Of a DNA stretch of 64,000 bases, positions 44,815 to 55,341 are shown piece after piece. Position numbers and translations under genes: made by a program. Every line of letters starts with the position of its first letter. Position 1 is the stretch's first letter. Under the pieces are notes generated by a model, which was not told the DNA's origin, did not search any database, and worked only from the letters and a program-made list of their open reading frames with translations. Source of the DNA: Thiomonas sp. FB-Cd (GTDB taxonomy: Bacteria > Pseudomonadota > Gammaproteobacteria > Burkholderiales > Burkholderiaceae_C); NCBI RefSeq assembly GCF_000733775.1, contig NZ_JPOE01000005.1, positions 1,054,001-1,118,000 on the forward strand, given 5' to 3'.

Positions 44815-47800
44815 ATGCGTGCAATCGTCGAGTTCTGCCTGCGTCTTCGCTGGCTGGTGCTGTTCGCGGCGCTCGCGCTGACGCTCGTGGGCGTCGTCGC
44901 GGTCATCCATGCGCCCTATGACGTGTTCCCCGAGTTCGGGCAACCCTCGGTTACGGTCGTGACCAACGCCGCGGGGCTGGCGCCCCGACAGATCGAGGCG
45001 CTGGTCACCACTCCGGTGGAGGATGCCGTCAACGGCATTCCCGGCCTTGCGCACCTGCGCTCGCAATCGATGGAAGGGCTGTCGGTGGTCACCGCCGTGT
45101 TCGGTGGCCGCACCGATGTGTATCGCGACCAGCAACTCGTGGCGCAAAGGGTGGCACCGCTGAGCGCCATGCTGCCGCCCGGAGCGACCCCGGTGATCGC
45201 GCCCCTGCAATCATCGACCGGGGTGGCGTTGTCCATCGGACTGAGCTCGTCCAAGCTGTCGCTGATGCAGTTGACCCAGATCGCTCGCTGGACCGTCCGT
45301 CCGGCGCTGCTCGCCGTGCCCGGGGTGTCGAAGGTGGTGATCTTCGGGGCGCAGCCTGAGCAGTTCCAGGCACAGTTCGACCCGCGCAAGCTCGTGGCCT
45401 TGCACATCGGGCTGAATCAGCTCACCACGGCGGCGGCCGAATCGAGCGGGGTGCGCGGCGCAGGTGTCGTCGATACGCCCAACCAGCAACTCTTCCTGAT
45501 GAGTCATGGCCAGGCCACAACTCCGGCAGCGCTGGCCTACAGCCTGCTGGTGCGCCGCGCGCACCAGAGCGTGACACTGGGCGAGGTCGCGCACGTGGTG
45601 GCCGCGCCGCCACCGGCCATCGGCGGCGCGCTGGTGGGTACCAAGCCAGGTCTGCTGCTGGTCGTGGGTTCCCAGTACGGCGCCAACACGCTCGCCGTGA
45701 CCCGCGGTCTGGATCGCGCGCTTGCGACCCTGGCGCCGGTGTTCCGGCACAATGGGATTGCGGTCGAGCCCAACGGTCTGCGTCCGGCCTCGTTCATCGA
45801 CACTGCCCTGCGCGACGTGCGCAACTCGCTTTCCATCGGCGCGCTGTTGATCGTGCTGGTGCTGTACCTTGCACTGCGCAACTGGCGCACGGCGGTCATC
45901 TCGTTCGCGGCGATCCCGTTGTCGCTGCTCGCCGCCGCGCTGATCCTGGATCATTTCGGCTTCAGCCTGAACACGCTCTCGCTCGGCGGCCTGGCGATTG
46001 CGCTGGGCGAAGTGGTGGACGATGCCGTGGTGGGCGTGGAGAACATCCATCGCCGCCTGCGGGAGAATCGTGCCCTGGCCCAGCCGCGGCCCGTCTACGA
46101 GGTCATGCTGCGCGCGACCATGGAGGTGCGCAAGGCCGTGATTTTCGCCACACTGGCGGTGACCATCGTGTTTCTGCCCGTGCTGCGCCTCTCGGGCGTT
46201 GCAGGGCGCATGTTCAGCCCGCTGGCGCTGGCCTACATCTTTGCCATCCTTTCCTCGCTGGCGGTCGCGCTCACGGTGACCCCCGCGTTGGCGATGCTGC
46301 TCCTTGGGCATAGCCATCTCGATCCCAAGGATCCGCCACTGGTGGCCAGTGCCAAGCGGGGCTACGGTCGGCTGCTGGCCGGCGTGCATAGGCGTCCCGG
46401 CCCGGTGTGGGCCTTGGTGGGGGTGATCGTGGTCGCCGGCCTGGCCAGCGTGCCGTTGCTGCGCACCAGCTTCCTGCCTCGGTTCAACGAGAACGACCTC
46501 ATCGTGCATTTCCAGACGGCGCCCGGCACGTCGCTGGCGACAACGATGGACATCGGGAAGCGCGCCGTGGCGATCATGCAGCGCATGCCCGAGGTGGCGC
46601 ATGTGGTGATGCACGCCGGGCGAGCCCACCTGTCCAACGGCAATGCGCTGACCAACAAGGCGGAGATCGACGTGGGTTTGAGCACCAAGGGCAACGCCGA
46701 CAGCGCCGCCACCGAGGCACGCATCCTGGAGGCGGTCCGTGGAGCGCCGGGAGTGCGCTGGTGGGCCAACACCTTCCTCACTGAGCGTATCCACGAGACG
46801 CTGTCGGGCGTGACCGCCCCCGTGGTGGTGACCCTCTACGGCCGCCATCTCTCGGCGCTGAACGACGACGCCCAACGCGTCGCCGAGGCGCTGCGTCAGG
46901 TGCCGGGAGCGGCCGGGGTGCGTATCCAGGCGCCCCCCGGTACTCCGGAACTCTCGATCACGCTCGACCGCGCGGCGCTGACACGCTATGGCTTCACGCC
47001 GACGCAGATCCTGAAGGCCATCCAGACCTGCTACAGCGGCACCATGGTCGGCCGGGTGTATACGGCAGGAGCATCGTTGCCCATCGTGGTGGTGCTTCCC
47101 CCATCCCTGCGCTCGGACCCATCAGCGATCGCGAAGGTGCCGCTGGTCAACCGCGACGGCACGGTCGTGTTGCTGGGCGCGCTGGCACGCATTCGCGAGC
47201 GCTCCGGCCAATCGCTCATCCTTCACCGCAGCGCGCAGCGCGTGCAGCTCGTCACCGCCAACGTCAGCGGTAGTGCCAGCCACTTCGTGACCTTGGCCCG
47301 CCACCGGCTTGCGCATCTCCCCCTGACGTCGGGCGACTACCTGCGCATCGGCGGCACGGCGGCAGCGTCGGGCCAAGCCAGACTGCAATTGGCGCTGGAT
47401 TTCGGACTGGCCCTGGCAGCGATCCTGGGCCTGCTGTTCATCGCGCTGCGCGACGGGCGGACGGTGGCGCTGCTGGCCGTGAACCTTCCCTTCGCGCTGG
47501 TGGGTGGGATTGCCGCAATCTGGATCGCCCGTTTGCCCATCTCGCTGGGCGCGGCAGTCGGCTTCGTGACGGTGTTCGGGATTACCCTGCGCAACTCGAT
47601 CATGCTGCTGTCGCATTACCGGACACTGGTGACCGAGGAGGGCCTGCCCTGGTCCTGGGAGACGGCGCGCCTCGGAGCGATGAACCGGCTTGCGCCCATC
47701 CTGATGACGGCCTCGGTCACGGCGCTGGGCTTGCTGCCGTTAGCGATCGGCGCACATCTTCCCGGTCAGGAGATCGAAGGGCCGATGGCCATCGTGATTC

Positions 47801-47925
47801 TCGGCGGCTTGTTCAGTTCGACCGCGCTGACCCTGCTGGTGCTGCCGACCCTGGCGCTTCGCTTCGCGCGGTTCGTGGCGGTGGAGCCGTGGGGTACCGC
47901 CGCGGCACAGTCGTCGATGCCATGA
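44815..47925 (+). CDS. RND efflux pump of the CzcA/CusA (HME) clade
   Basis: 1036 residues from ATG 44815 after an AAGGGGA site. Twelve membrane spans in two repeats, large periplasmic loops after TM1 and TM7, and the HME-clade TM4 region LGEVVDDAVVGVENIHRRL with acidic residues for proton coupling. Related to cation pumps (Cu, Ag, Zn, Co, Cd) but in a divergent subgroup, so the substrate is uncertain. Last gene of the tripartite operon. Confidence 0.9.
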   Translation: MRAIVEFCLRLRWLVLFAALALTLVGVVAVIHAPYDVFPEFGQPSVTVVTNAAGLAPRQIEALVTTPVEDAVNGIPGLAHLRSQSMEGLSVVTAVFGGRTDVYRDQQLVAQRVAPLSAMLPPGATPVIAPLQSSTGVALSIGLSSSKLSLMQLTQIARWTVRPALLAVPGVSKVVIFGAQPEQFQAQFDPRKLVALHIGLNQLTTAAAESSGVRGAGVVDTPNQQLFLMSHGQATTPAALAYSLLVRRAHQSVTLGEVAHVVAAPPPAIGGALVGTKPGLLLVVGSQYGANTLAVTRGLDRALATLAPVFRHNGIAVEPNGLRPASFIDTALRDVRNSLSIGALLIVLVLYLALRNWRTAVISFAAIPLSLLAAALILDHFGFSLNTLSLGGLAIALGEVVDDAVVGVENIHRRLRENRALAQPRPVYEVMLRATMEVRKAVIFATLAVTIVFLPVLRLSGVAGRMFSPLALAYIFAILSSLAVALTVTPALAMLLLGHSHLDPKDPPLVASAKRGYGRLLAGVHRRPGPVWALVGVIVVAGLASVPLLRTSFLPRFNENDLIVHFQTAPGTSLATTMDIGKRAVAIMQRMPEVAHVVMHAGRAHLSNGNALTNKAEIDVGLSTKGNADSAATEARILEAVRGAPGVRWWANTFLTERIHETLSGVTAPVVVTLYGRHLSALNDDAQRVAEALRQVPGAAGVRIQAPPGTPELSITLDRAALTRYGFTPTQILKAIQTCYSGTMVGRVYTAGASLPIVVVLPPSLRSDPSAIAKVPLVNRDGTVVLLGALARIRERSGQSLILHRSAQRVQLVTANVSGSASHFVTLARHRLAHLPLTSGDYLRIGGTAAASGQARLQLALDFGLALAAILGLLFIALRDGRTVALLAVNLPFALVGGIAAIWIARLPISLGAAVGFVTVFGITLRNSIMLLSHYRTLVTEEGLPWSWETARLGAMNRLAPILMTASVTALGLLPLAIGAHLPGQEIEGPMAIVILGGLFSSTALTLLVLPTLALRFARFVAVEPWGTAAAQSSMP

Positions 47926-48441
47926 CGATTGTGGAGATGCCTTGGACCAGAATCACATCTGCCCCAACTTCACAATACCTTGGTGCCGGAAGTCGGCTTG
48001 CAGTCTTGCTGATCTCGGTGGCCGGTTTGCACACCGCTGCAGTCGTTGCCACGGGCACACCCTTATGCCTGCTTTGGCCGAACACGAGACGCTGGTCACC
48101 AATGGCGGCACCTCGGCCCAAGCGAGCGCTGGACGCTGCCGGTGGCGACGACAACAACGCTGCAGGCAGCGGTCGATGCGATCGTCAGCACCCTTGCCAG
48201 TCAGGCCGCCATCGCGACATGACTTAAGACACCCGAACTCCGCCGAACCAGGGGCGGTTCAGCGGGGTTCGGGTGGGCTGCCCGATCATCGCCGGGATAT
48301 GCAGCGTTATGCGGCGCACTGCTTGCGGCGCTCATCGGTGATCCGGTGACTCCGCCTCTGATGAGTGCTTCGGCGCTGATGGGAATCGGCAATCTGGCGG
48401 CACCTGACGGAGCGGCACGAGCACGAGCAGGTTATTGTCCT
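47926..48441. other. convergent intergenic region with a long hairpin
   Basis: About 515 bases between the pump gene and the leftward kinase gene. No gene is supported; short frames here lack features. Some stretches read like degraded membrane-protein code (for example LGAGSRLAVLLISVAGLHTA on the plus strand), perhaps a remnant. The hairpin is listed separately. Confidence 0.4.
48231..48274. terminator. long inverted repeat between convergent operons
   Basis: ACCCGAAC-CCGC-GAACC paired with GGTTC-GCGG-GTTCGGGT, with single-base bulges and a short loop. No U-run on either side, but its position between convergent genes suggests a bidirectional stop or a transcript-stabilising structure. Confidence 0.5.
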
Positions 48442-49830
48442 TCACTCTCCGCTGGGTAGACGAATTTCGAACGATGTATACCCGTCCGCGCAAGTCACGC
48501 CCACGCTGCCGCCGTGCAACTCGGCAATTGCCTTGACGATCGCCAGACCGAGGCCGCGCCCTTCGGCGTCGAGCTCCGACCGCGCGCGCTCGACGCGGTA
48601 CAACCTCTCGAAAACGCGCTCCCGCGCCGCGATCGGAATCTCGGGACCTGGATTGACCACCTTGATGCACATCGCGCCGTCGCTCGTCGCTTCGAGAGCT
48701 ACGCGAACGGTTCCTCCTTCATCGGTGTATCGGATGGCGTTCGACAGGAGATTCGACAGCGCACGGCGGATCAGCATTCGATCCGCGATCACGCGCGCGT
48801 CGCCGCTCCTATCGAGCGTGATGTCTCGTGCCGAGGCCAGGTTTTCGTAGAAATCGAGCAGCCCGTCGACTTCGTCGCCAAGGCGCAGCGGCTCAAGACG
48901 TAGCGCAAGTTGTCGATTGTCAGCCTTCGCGATGAACAACATGTCGGAGATCATGTGCGCGAGCCGCTGGCACTCGGCTTCATTGGCTTGCAGCGCAGAC
49001 CGATAGGCGTCGAGGTCGCTATGCCCGTCGAGCGTGACCTGGGTCTGCAGCAGCAGATTGTTGACCGGTGTGCGAAGTTCGTGCGCGATGTCGTCGGAAA
49101 ACTCGCTCAAGCGGGCGAAGGCTTCGTGCAACCGCAAAAGCATGGTGTTGAACGCGTCGACCAGCGACTCAAGCTCGCGCGGGACGTTGCCGCTGGGCAT
49201 CGGCTGATCGAGGGCTTTGGCCGAAATCAGCGCGACCTGCGCGGACAGGCGCTCCAGCGGCGCCAGGCCGCGGCGCGTGATCAGCCACGAAAGCCAGCCT
49301 AGGCCAAGCGCAACCTGCAGGATGCCGAACCAAAGGAACTCCCGAAAATCCTGAAGGAAAGTCTGGTCCTCGGTGATGTCGAGCGCGATCGCGACGGTCG
49401 CGTCCGGAACTCCGGTGCCCAGCTTCAAGTACCGTGCGCGCGCGATTCGATAACTGTGTTCATCGTCGCTCCACGTCACCGGTGCGCCCTGTCCCTCGTC
49501 GCTTGCCACCTCCAAATGCGCCAGCACGCGCTGGCCTCCGGCGGCGTAGACGATGTGCCCGGCGACGGTGAGCACCATGGCCATTCCTGGATGGCCGAAC
49601 GCCATGTCGCGGAAGCGCCGATCGAGCGCGCCGGAATCGGCCAGGTTTGGCGAGCTTCTCAGGATCTCGCGCGTGAGATCGAGCTTGCCCTGAAGCTCCT
49701 CGCGGTCGTGGTCGCGAAACCTGTAATTGCCCGCACGCTCGAACACTACCCCAGCGATCAGCAGCGCGACAGCGCCTGCGGTTGCGAACAGCAGGCTGAT
49801 TCTCGTGGTCAGCGAAAGCGGCCGCTTCAT
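48442..49830 (-). CDS. heavy-metal-type sensor histidine kinase (CusS-like)
   Basis: 462 residues. Short N-terminal span ([20 protein letters not shown]), a periplasmic sensor domain of about 145 residues with the CusS-like [15 protein letters not shown], second span near residue 165, HAMP, then phospho-acceptor helix [20 protein letters not shown] and ATPase boxes [14 protein letters not shown] and [14 protein letters not shown]. The start overlaps the regulator stop (ATGA). Probably senses copper or silver in the periplasm; the ligand is inferred from family only. Confidence 0.9.
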   Translation of the reverse strand: MKRPLSLTTRISLLFATAGAVALLIAGVVFERAGNYRFRDHDREELQGKLDLTREILRSSPNLADSGALDRRFRDMAFGHPGMAMVLTVAGHIVYAAGGQRVLAHLEVASDEGQGAPVTWSDDEHSYRIARARYLKLGTGVPDATVAIALDITEDQTFLQDFREFLWFGILQVALGLGWLSWLITRRGLAPLERLSAQVALISAKALDQPMPSGNVPRELESLVDAFNTMLLRLHEAFARLSEFSDDIAHELRTPVNNLLLQTQVTLDGHSDLDAYRSALQANEAECQRLAHMISDMLFIAKADNRQLALRLEPLRLGDEVDGLLDFYENLASARDITLDRSGDARVIADRMLIRRALSNLLSNAIRYTDEGGTVRVALEATSDGAMCIKVVNPGPEIPIAARERVFERLYRVERARSELDAEGRGLGLAIVKAIAELHGGSVGVTCADGYTSFEIRLPSGE

Positions 49831-50507
49831 GCTTCGGGCACGTCGAGCACGTAGCCGACGCCGCGCACCGTCCTGATCAGCTTCACGTCGAATCCGTCGT
49901 CGACCTTGCTGCGCAGCCGGCTAACTGCGACGTCGACCACGTTGGTTCCGCTGTCGAAGTTGATGTCCCAGATCTCCGAGGCAATCTGCAGCCGCGGGAT
50001 CACTTCGCCGCGGCGTCGCATCAGCAGTTCGAGCAACGCGAACTCCTTCGGCGTCAACTCGATGCGCCGACCGGCGCGAGTCGCACGCCGGCGCAGCACG
50101 TCGAGATGCAGTTCGGCGACGTTCAGGTGGTCGACGATCTGCGTCGGCTGGTCGCGCCGCAACCGCGCACGCAGCCGCGCAAGCAGCTCGGTAAATGCGA
50201 AGGGTTTGACGAGGTAGTCGTCGGCACCGAGTTCCAGTCCCTTGACGCGGTCGTCGATCGCCTCACGCGCGGTGAGGAACAGTACTGGCACGTCGCGCCC
50301 AGCGCCGCGCAGTTGGCGCAGCACCTGCCATCCATCGAGCAGAGGAAGCATGACGTCAAGCACGATGACGTCGTAGTGCTCGTCAAGCGCGAGCTGCAGG
50401 CCTTCGGCGCCGTCGGCCGCCGCATCGACACGGAAGCCCGCCTGCTCGAGGCCGAGTTTCAGGTAATGCCGCGTCGTTGCCTGGTCTTCGACGATCAATA
50501 CTCTCAC
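49827..50507 (-). CDS. heavy-metal-type response regulator (CusR-like)
   Basis: 226 residues from GTG 50507; the frame is open further upstream but the receiver domain starts here ([17 protein letters not shown]). Phospho-acceptor in [15 protein letters not shown], lysine in DYLVKPFAF, winged helix with [19 protein letters not shown] and the final [11 protein letters not shown]. First gene of the two-gene operon; its promoter region (50508-50697) is shared with the divergent small membrane protein gene. Confidence 0.92.
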   Translation of the reverse strand: MRVLIVEDQATTRHYLKLGLEQAGFRVDAAADGAEGLQLALDEHYDVIVLDVMLPLLDGWQVLRQLRGAGRDVPVLFLTAREAIDDRVKGLELGADDYLVKPFAFTELLARLRARLRRDQPTQIVDHLNVAELHLDVLRRRATRAGRRIELTPKEFALLELLMRRRGEVIPRLQIASEIWDINFDSGTNVVDVAVSRLRSKVDDGFDVKLIRTVRGVGYVLDVPEA

Positions 50508-50697
50508 CGGTCCTGCTCCGTCTGGGCGGAATGCCGCATGCCGATGACCTGAACCTTGCGGCATTGTAATGGTTGCGCAAGGGTCACGTTAGAGCAGCGA
50601 TCCTAGATTGTCAGGCGTGGACTTTATGCAAACGCCGAAATGAGCACAAGCCTGCTTCACCTCTCGCATTGGCAGCTCGGCAACGCGGAGGGATCTG

Positions 50698-51054
50698 ATG
50701 AAGACAGACCGGGAAATGCCCGAACCAGCAGACCGATCTCCGGGCGCTGCAGGATTGCTGCCGCCGACACTGGCCGCGGGATTGGCTGGCCTGGCTTTCG
50801 GCGCGCTCGGGCTGCTCGCCGAGACGTTGCCCGGCATTCGCGCCTATCTGACCTTCTACCGTCCGCTGGGTTGCCTGTCCGGGATCATGCTTTCGACCGC
50901 GGTGGTGCTCGCGATTGCGTGGGTCTCATTGGCCGCGCTACGGCTGGGCAGCGCAATCTCACTGGCCGTTGGCATCGCCATGAGCCTGTTGATGCTGTGC
51001 CTGGGTACGACCTTGCTGCTGCTGGGGATCAGCTTGCATGCACTGGGTTACTGA
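50698..51054 (+). CDS. small integral membrane protein
   Basis: 118 residues with three hydrophobic segments (LAAGLAGLAFGALGLLAETL, IMLSTAVVLAIAWVSLAALR, VGIAMSLLMLCLGTTLLLLG). A GGAGGG site lies just upstream of the ATG. Family unknown. First gene divergent from the CusRS-like pair and followed by a cytochrome-like gene, so it may be under that regulator's control. Confidence 0.7.
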   Translation: MKTDREMPEPADRSPGAAGLLPPTLAAGLAGLAFGALGLLAETLPGIRAYLTFYRPLGCLSGIMLSTAVVLAIAWVSLAALRLGSAISLAVGIAMSLLMLCLGTTLLLLGISLHALGY

Positions 51055-51148
51055 ATTCTCCGAATCGCCACCTGCCGATCGCCATGGGCGGCAGGCTTGC
51101 GCGCTACGCCCTCCATGGTTCAAACGTGTTCACAACAAAGGAATTGCC

Positions 51149-51655
51149 ATGAAACTCGCATCCCGCTCGGTTTTGGCCGCCACGCTTGGCGGTGCGGCCG
51201 CAGCCGCTCTCGCCGCCGCTCTGCTTGTCGCGCCGGCAACGGCATCGGCCAAGACGCCGATGGTCGGCCCGGGTCCCTACGTGCCCGGCCTCGGCGCGAT
51301 GATGCTCGGCCCGATTCAGGGACGTCACGCCAAGCTCTGGTTCGCCGGCAACGCTGGAAACTGGGAACTTGCGGCGTATGAGCTCGACGAGTTGCAGGAA
51401 TCGCTCGAAGGCGCAGGCAAGTTCCATAAGGGCTTCAAGGGCAAGCCCGTCGGCCCGATGATCAAGAGCATGACCGAGGAGCCGTTCAAGCTCGTCGACA
51501 AGGCGATCGCCGCCAAGAACAAGGCCGACTTCGTTGCGGCCTACGACAAGGTTTCCGAAGCTTGCACGTCGTGTCATGCTGCCGCCGGCTTTCCGTACAT
51601 CGTGATCCAGCGTCCTTCGGATCCGTGGTTCAGCGACATGAAGTTCAGCAAGTAA
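51149..51655 (+). CDS. periplasmic c-type cytochrome-like protein
   Basis: 168 residues with a signal peptide of about 33 residues (long Ala-rich core ending TASA) and one c-type haem site CTSCH near the C-terminus (SEACTSCHAAAGFPYIVIQR). The region before it is helical, as in cytochrome c'-like bundles. No methionine ligand can be assigned. Function unknown; co-oriented with the membrane protein and barrel protein. Confidence 0.8.
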   Translation: MKLASRSVLAATLGGAAAAALAAALLVAPATASAKTPMVGPGPYVPGLGAMMLGPIQGRHAKLWFAGNAGNWELAAYELDELQESLEGAGKFHKGFKGKPVGPMIKSMTEEPFKLVDKAIAAKNKADFVAAYDKVSEACTSCHAAAGFPYIVIQRPSDPWFSDMKFSK

Positions 51656-51725
51656 TTTGGCCGCGAGGCAGCTTGAACAAACCCGCTGCCTCGCCCGCGC
51701 TTCTCCCCCTGTCATCAAGATCACT

Positions 51726-52469
51726 ATGAGGCGTACATCAACGCTGCTCCTTGCCGGCCTGTTGGCGGCGCTCCGGCCCGCGCTGGCCGGACCACCCTTT
51801 ATCACCGACGACCCGGAACCTGTCGACTTTGGTCATCATGAGTTCTACATTGCCTCGCAGCAGGTAAAAACACAGGACGGGCGAAGCGGGACCTTGCCGC
51901 ACTTCGAATTCAATTACGGGTTCGCGACCGACGCGATGGTGCACGTACTGCTACCCAACGCGTTCAACGTGCCTGCAGGCGGTTCGATGCAAAGCGGGCC
52001 CGGAGACGTCGAGTTGGGCATGAAATATCGCTTCCTGCACGAGACGTCGGCACTTCCGGAAGCCGCGGTGTTTCCGTTGGTCGAGGTCCCGGCCGGCGAC
52101 GCGAGCAGGGGGCTGGGCAACGGCGCCACGCAGTTTTTCCTGCCGCTGTGGCTGCAGAAGAATTGGGGCTCGTGGCAAAGCTATGGCGGCGGTGGATACT
52201 GGATCAACCGAGCCGCGGGAATGCGCAACCACTGGTTCTTCGGTTGGGTGGTGCAGCACGATCTGAACGATCACCTGACGCTGGGAGCCGAGCTCTACCA
52301 CAACGGAGAACAGGCGGTCGGCATCCCCCAGTACATGGGCTTCAACCTCGGCGGCCAGTACAACTTCGACGAGCATGACCACCTGCTGTTCTCGCTCGGG
52401 CGAGGCTTGAGCCACGTGGCCCAGACGGACCAACTCACCTCGTACGTGGCCTACCAGTGGACGTGGTAG
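51726..52469 (+). CDS. outer-membrane beta-barrel protein
   Basis: 247 residues: signal peptide to about residue 21 (PALA), then amphipathic strands and a final aromatic strand ending YVAYQWTW, the outer-membrane insertion signature. Similar in style to transporter or phenol-degradation MetA-type barrels often annotated beside metal genes. Substrate unknown. ATG 51726 is chosen because the signal peptide starts there. Confidence 0.72.
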   Translation: MRRTSTLLLAGLLAALRPALAGPPFITDDPEPVDFGHHEFYIASQQVKTQDGRSGTLPHFEFNYGFATDAMVHVLLPNAFNVPAGGSMQSGPGDVELGMKYRFLHETSALPEAAVFPLVEVPAGDASRGLGNGATQFFLPLWLQKNWGSWQSYGGGGYWINRAAGMRNHWFFGWVVQHDLNDHLTLGAELYHNGEQAVGIPQYMGFNLGGQYNFDEHDHLLFSLGRGLSHVAQTDQLTSYVAYQWTW

Positions 52470-52476
52470 CGCCAGG

Positions 52477-53043
52477 CTACCCGACCTCGTCGGCAAGCTT
52501 GACCTTGCCCGGGCCTGGGCTGACCTGCGCGCTCGGCGCGACGGGGGCATACCGGCGTTGCTCCTCGGCGCGGATCAGGGCCTCGAGCTCCTGATGCAAC
52601 AAGGGCTGTGAACCGCAGCGCAGCGAGCGCGCCCAGCCGCGCAGGGTTTGCGCCTCCGGCGCGCCACGCGCCAGGTCGTGTCGCCATGCGCGCAGCAGCG
52701 CACGGGAGTCGCCGCGCTGCGCGATGCGCTGCCAGCGTCTCCGGCAAAGCCAGACTCCGATGGCCCCCACACAGACGCGCGCCAGCGCCGCCAGCAGCAC
52801 CAGCGCGCCGACCAGCCCGACCGCCTCGAGGATGCGCAGGGGCCGCGGGTCGTGCGCGCGCAACTGTCCCCAGTCGGCCACTGCCAGCCTTGGCGCACCG
52901 AGGCGGGGGTCGTAGTAGGGGATGCGCAGTCGCGGGTAGATGAGGCGGCCACCTGCCACCACCCGGAAGGCGAGCTCGATGTGCCAGACCGGGGTCAACG
53001 TGTGCGTGGAATCCGGATCCAGGCGCAGACGGGGTGCATACAT
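52477..53043 (-). pseudogene. C-terminal fragment of a BatD-like membrane protein
   Basis: Frame with one membrane span (ILEAVGLVGALVLLAALARV) preceded by a beta-region containing LRIPYYDPRLG, and a cytoplasmic tail with paired Trp/Arg helices. This is the layout of BatD-type proteins of aerotolerance operons. The usual large N-terminal part is missing; homology stops abruptly near 53040, where a phosphate transporter fragment begins on the other strand. No other bat genes are present. Confidence 0.55.
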
Positions 53044-53045
53044 GC

Positions 53046-53820
53046 GCAAACCGCGACGGGGGGCCGGCTGGGCACGCCTGCGGCCATCGCCGTGCTGGCC
53101 GCCGCGTTCGTGCTGACCACGCTGTTCACGCAGCGCCGGATTCCGTCGTCGACCATCCAGATCCTCGTGTTCTGCATCGTCGGCGCTGGAGCCGCGCTGC
53201 ACCTGCGTATCCGTTGGGACACCATCGCGCACCTGGTCGTGCTGTGGGTCCTCGCCCCGCCCGTGGCCTTCGTCCTGGGCTATGCCTTCACCAAGCTGTT
53301 CGACGCGATTCCGATGCTGGCCGGCTCCCAGGGTGCGGCCGCGCATGTCGGCCGAGCCCTGGTCGTCGTCGGCGGCGTCGCGTCGCTGGCCATGGGCGCG
53401 AACGATGTCTCCAATGCAACCGCGGTGTTTCTCTCCGTCGGGCTGTGCGGACCGTTGCTGGCCGGCCTGATCGGCGGGCTCGGTCTGGCCATCGGTGTGC
53501 TGACCTGGGGGCGGCCGCTGCTCGAGCGAGTGGCTTTCGACATGGTCAAGATGGACCTTGCCATGGCGACGGCGGCCCAGTTGGTGCAAGCCCTCGTCGT
53601 GCTAACAGCGGTGGTGTTCGGCTACTTCACGTCCATGAACCAGGCGTTGATCGGCGCCATGGCCGGCACCGGCTTCGCGCGGGGCCGGCAGACCATCGAC
53701 AACAAGGTCATGCTCGGGGTGGTGCGCGGCTGGGTCATCGGGCCGGCGGCGGGTGCCGTGCTCGGGTACGGATTCGCCATGGCCACTCGTGGCTGGTGGC
53801 CGGTGAGCACACCATGGCTC
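53046..53820 (+). pseudogene. 5'-truncated PiT-family phosphate transporter
   Basis: Reads IPSSTIQILVFCIVGAGAAL, then the second signature MGANDVSNATAVFLSVG and the C-terminal MNQALIGAMAGTGFARGRQ with GVVRGWVIGPAAGAVLGYGF. These are the last two thirds of an inorganic phosphate transporter. The N-terminal signature repeat is absent and no start codon with a ribosome site is seen. The frame drifts into non-homologous sequence after about 53820. Confidence 0.75.
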
Positions 53821-54065
53821 TCGTTGCCACAAGCAGGGGCCAACGCCCGTTTTGGCCGATGTCCAGTCTTCGCCCGACCAACGTCGCATGCTCGGCTAAA
53901 AGAGACGGTGGGAGCGGCCCGCGTCGGCGACCGCAGTGCTGCCGGCAGCGGTCGCCGATATCAACGATCGCGTGAGCATCTGCGCGTACCACTGGCGAAG
54001 CCTGCAGGCGTGGGGGCGCCTAATGCAAGATACTCCCCGATACGGCAAGTAAAGAGGGAGCGGAA

Positions 54066-54188
54066 GTGGAGTGGTCTGAAGAGGAAATTAAGCGCGCCAT
54101 CGCAGCAAGACGGATTCGCGCGATCACGCTCGACACATCGGCTTTCGACAGGAACGGCAACCGCTTCGAGCACGGGCTGCTAGTGTAG
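54066..54188 (+). pseudogene. 5' fragment of a PIN-like toxin gene cut by an IS
   Basis: A GGGAG site and GTG start open EVEWSEEEIKRAIAARRIRA then ITLDTSAFDRNGNRFEHGLL, the typical first strand and acidic residue of PIN-like proteins. The TAG stop is created at the IS630 end. Beyond the IS the frame is not continued cleanly, so more sequence was lost. Confidence 0.5.
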
Positions 54189-55341
54189 TGTTTGATTCTT
54201 AATGGAACTTACGTGCAGTACCAGTCTCCAATGCTGTACTTCGGTTTGCATTGGAGAGAGCGATTGCGAGTTGCCCCGATGATTGTGTTGACGGATGAAC
54301 AGGAGAGCGAGTTGACCCGGCTCGCGCGCTCAAAGCGCACCAGCGTCAGGCTGGTGCAGCGTGCGCGCATCGTGTTGCTGGCTGCGCAGGGCCTGCAGAA
54401 CAAGGACATCGCCGAGCAACTTGGCATCGGACGCGTGCAGGTCGCGCGCTGGCGCGAGCGGTATGTGGAGTCGGGGCTGCGAGGCATTGAGCGCGACCTG
54501 CCGCGCGGCGCGCCGCCGGTGAAAGTGGACGTGGCCAAGCTGGTGGAACTGACCACGCAAACCACGCCCGAGGCCGCCACGCACTGGAGCACACGCAAGA
54601 TGGGCGAGGTCCTGGGCGTCAGCGCCAGCACCGTCATGCGGCATTGGCAGGCGCACGGGCTCAAGCCTCATATCGTGCGCGGCTTCAAGGTCTCGCGCGA
54701 CCCGAAGTTTGTCGAGAAGCTCGAGGACATCGTGGGCCTGTACGTGTCCCCACCCGAGCACGCGCTGGTGCTGTGCTGCGACGAGAAGAGTCAGGTCCAG
54801 GCGTTGGATCGCACGCAGCCGGGTCTGCCGCTGAAGAAGGGGCGCGCTCAGACGATGACGCACGACGACAAGCGCCACGGCACGACGACGCTGTTCGCGG
54901 CGCTCAACGTGCTCGACGGCCAAGTCATCGCCCAGTGCCAGCAGCGCCATCGCCACGCCGAGTGGCTGAAGTTCCTGCGCCAGATCGACCGCGAAACGCC
55001 CAAGGACAGGACGCTGCATCTGATTGCCGACAACTACGCCACGCACAAGCATCCCGTCGTGCAGGAGTGGCTGGCCAAGCACCCGCGGTTCAACATGCAC
55101 TTCACGCCCACCTCGGCGTCGTGGTTGAACATGGTCGAACGGTTCTTCCGCGACATCACCGTCAATCGCTTGCGCCGCGGCGTATTCACCAGCGTGCCAG
55201 AGTTGGTCACCGCCATCGACGAGTACATCGCCCATCACAACATCAAACCGAAGCCATTCATCTGGACCAAGAGCGCCGCCGACATCCTGCAGAAGGTCAT
55301 TCGCGCCAACAGTCGCTTAAGTTCCAAACAGAATGGAACAC
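54188..55341 (+). mobile_element. IS630-family element of a second type
   Basis: 1154 bases between TA dinucleotides at 54186-54187 and 55342-55343. Ends read inward GTGTTTGATTCTTAATGGAA and GTGTTCCATTCTGTTTGGAA, sharing a GGAACTTA block further in. Unrelated at the sequence level to the other three IS630 copies in the window. Confidence 0.85.

Noticed and set aside
45211-46875. 554-codon open frame on the minus strand inside the RND pump gene
   Set aside because: Low-complexity, His/Gln/Arg-rich composition typical of antisense GC shadow; the plus-strand pump is unambiguous.
52648-53045. N-terminal extension of the phosphate-transporter frame
   Set aside because: This part is antisense to the BatD-like fragment and shows no transporter features; PiT similarity starts only after the junction.
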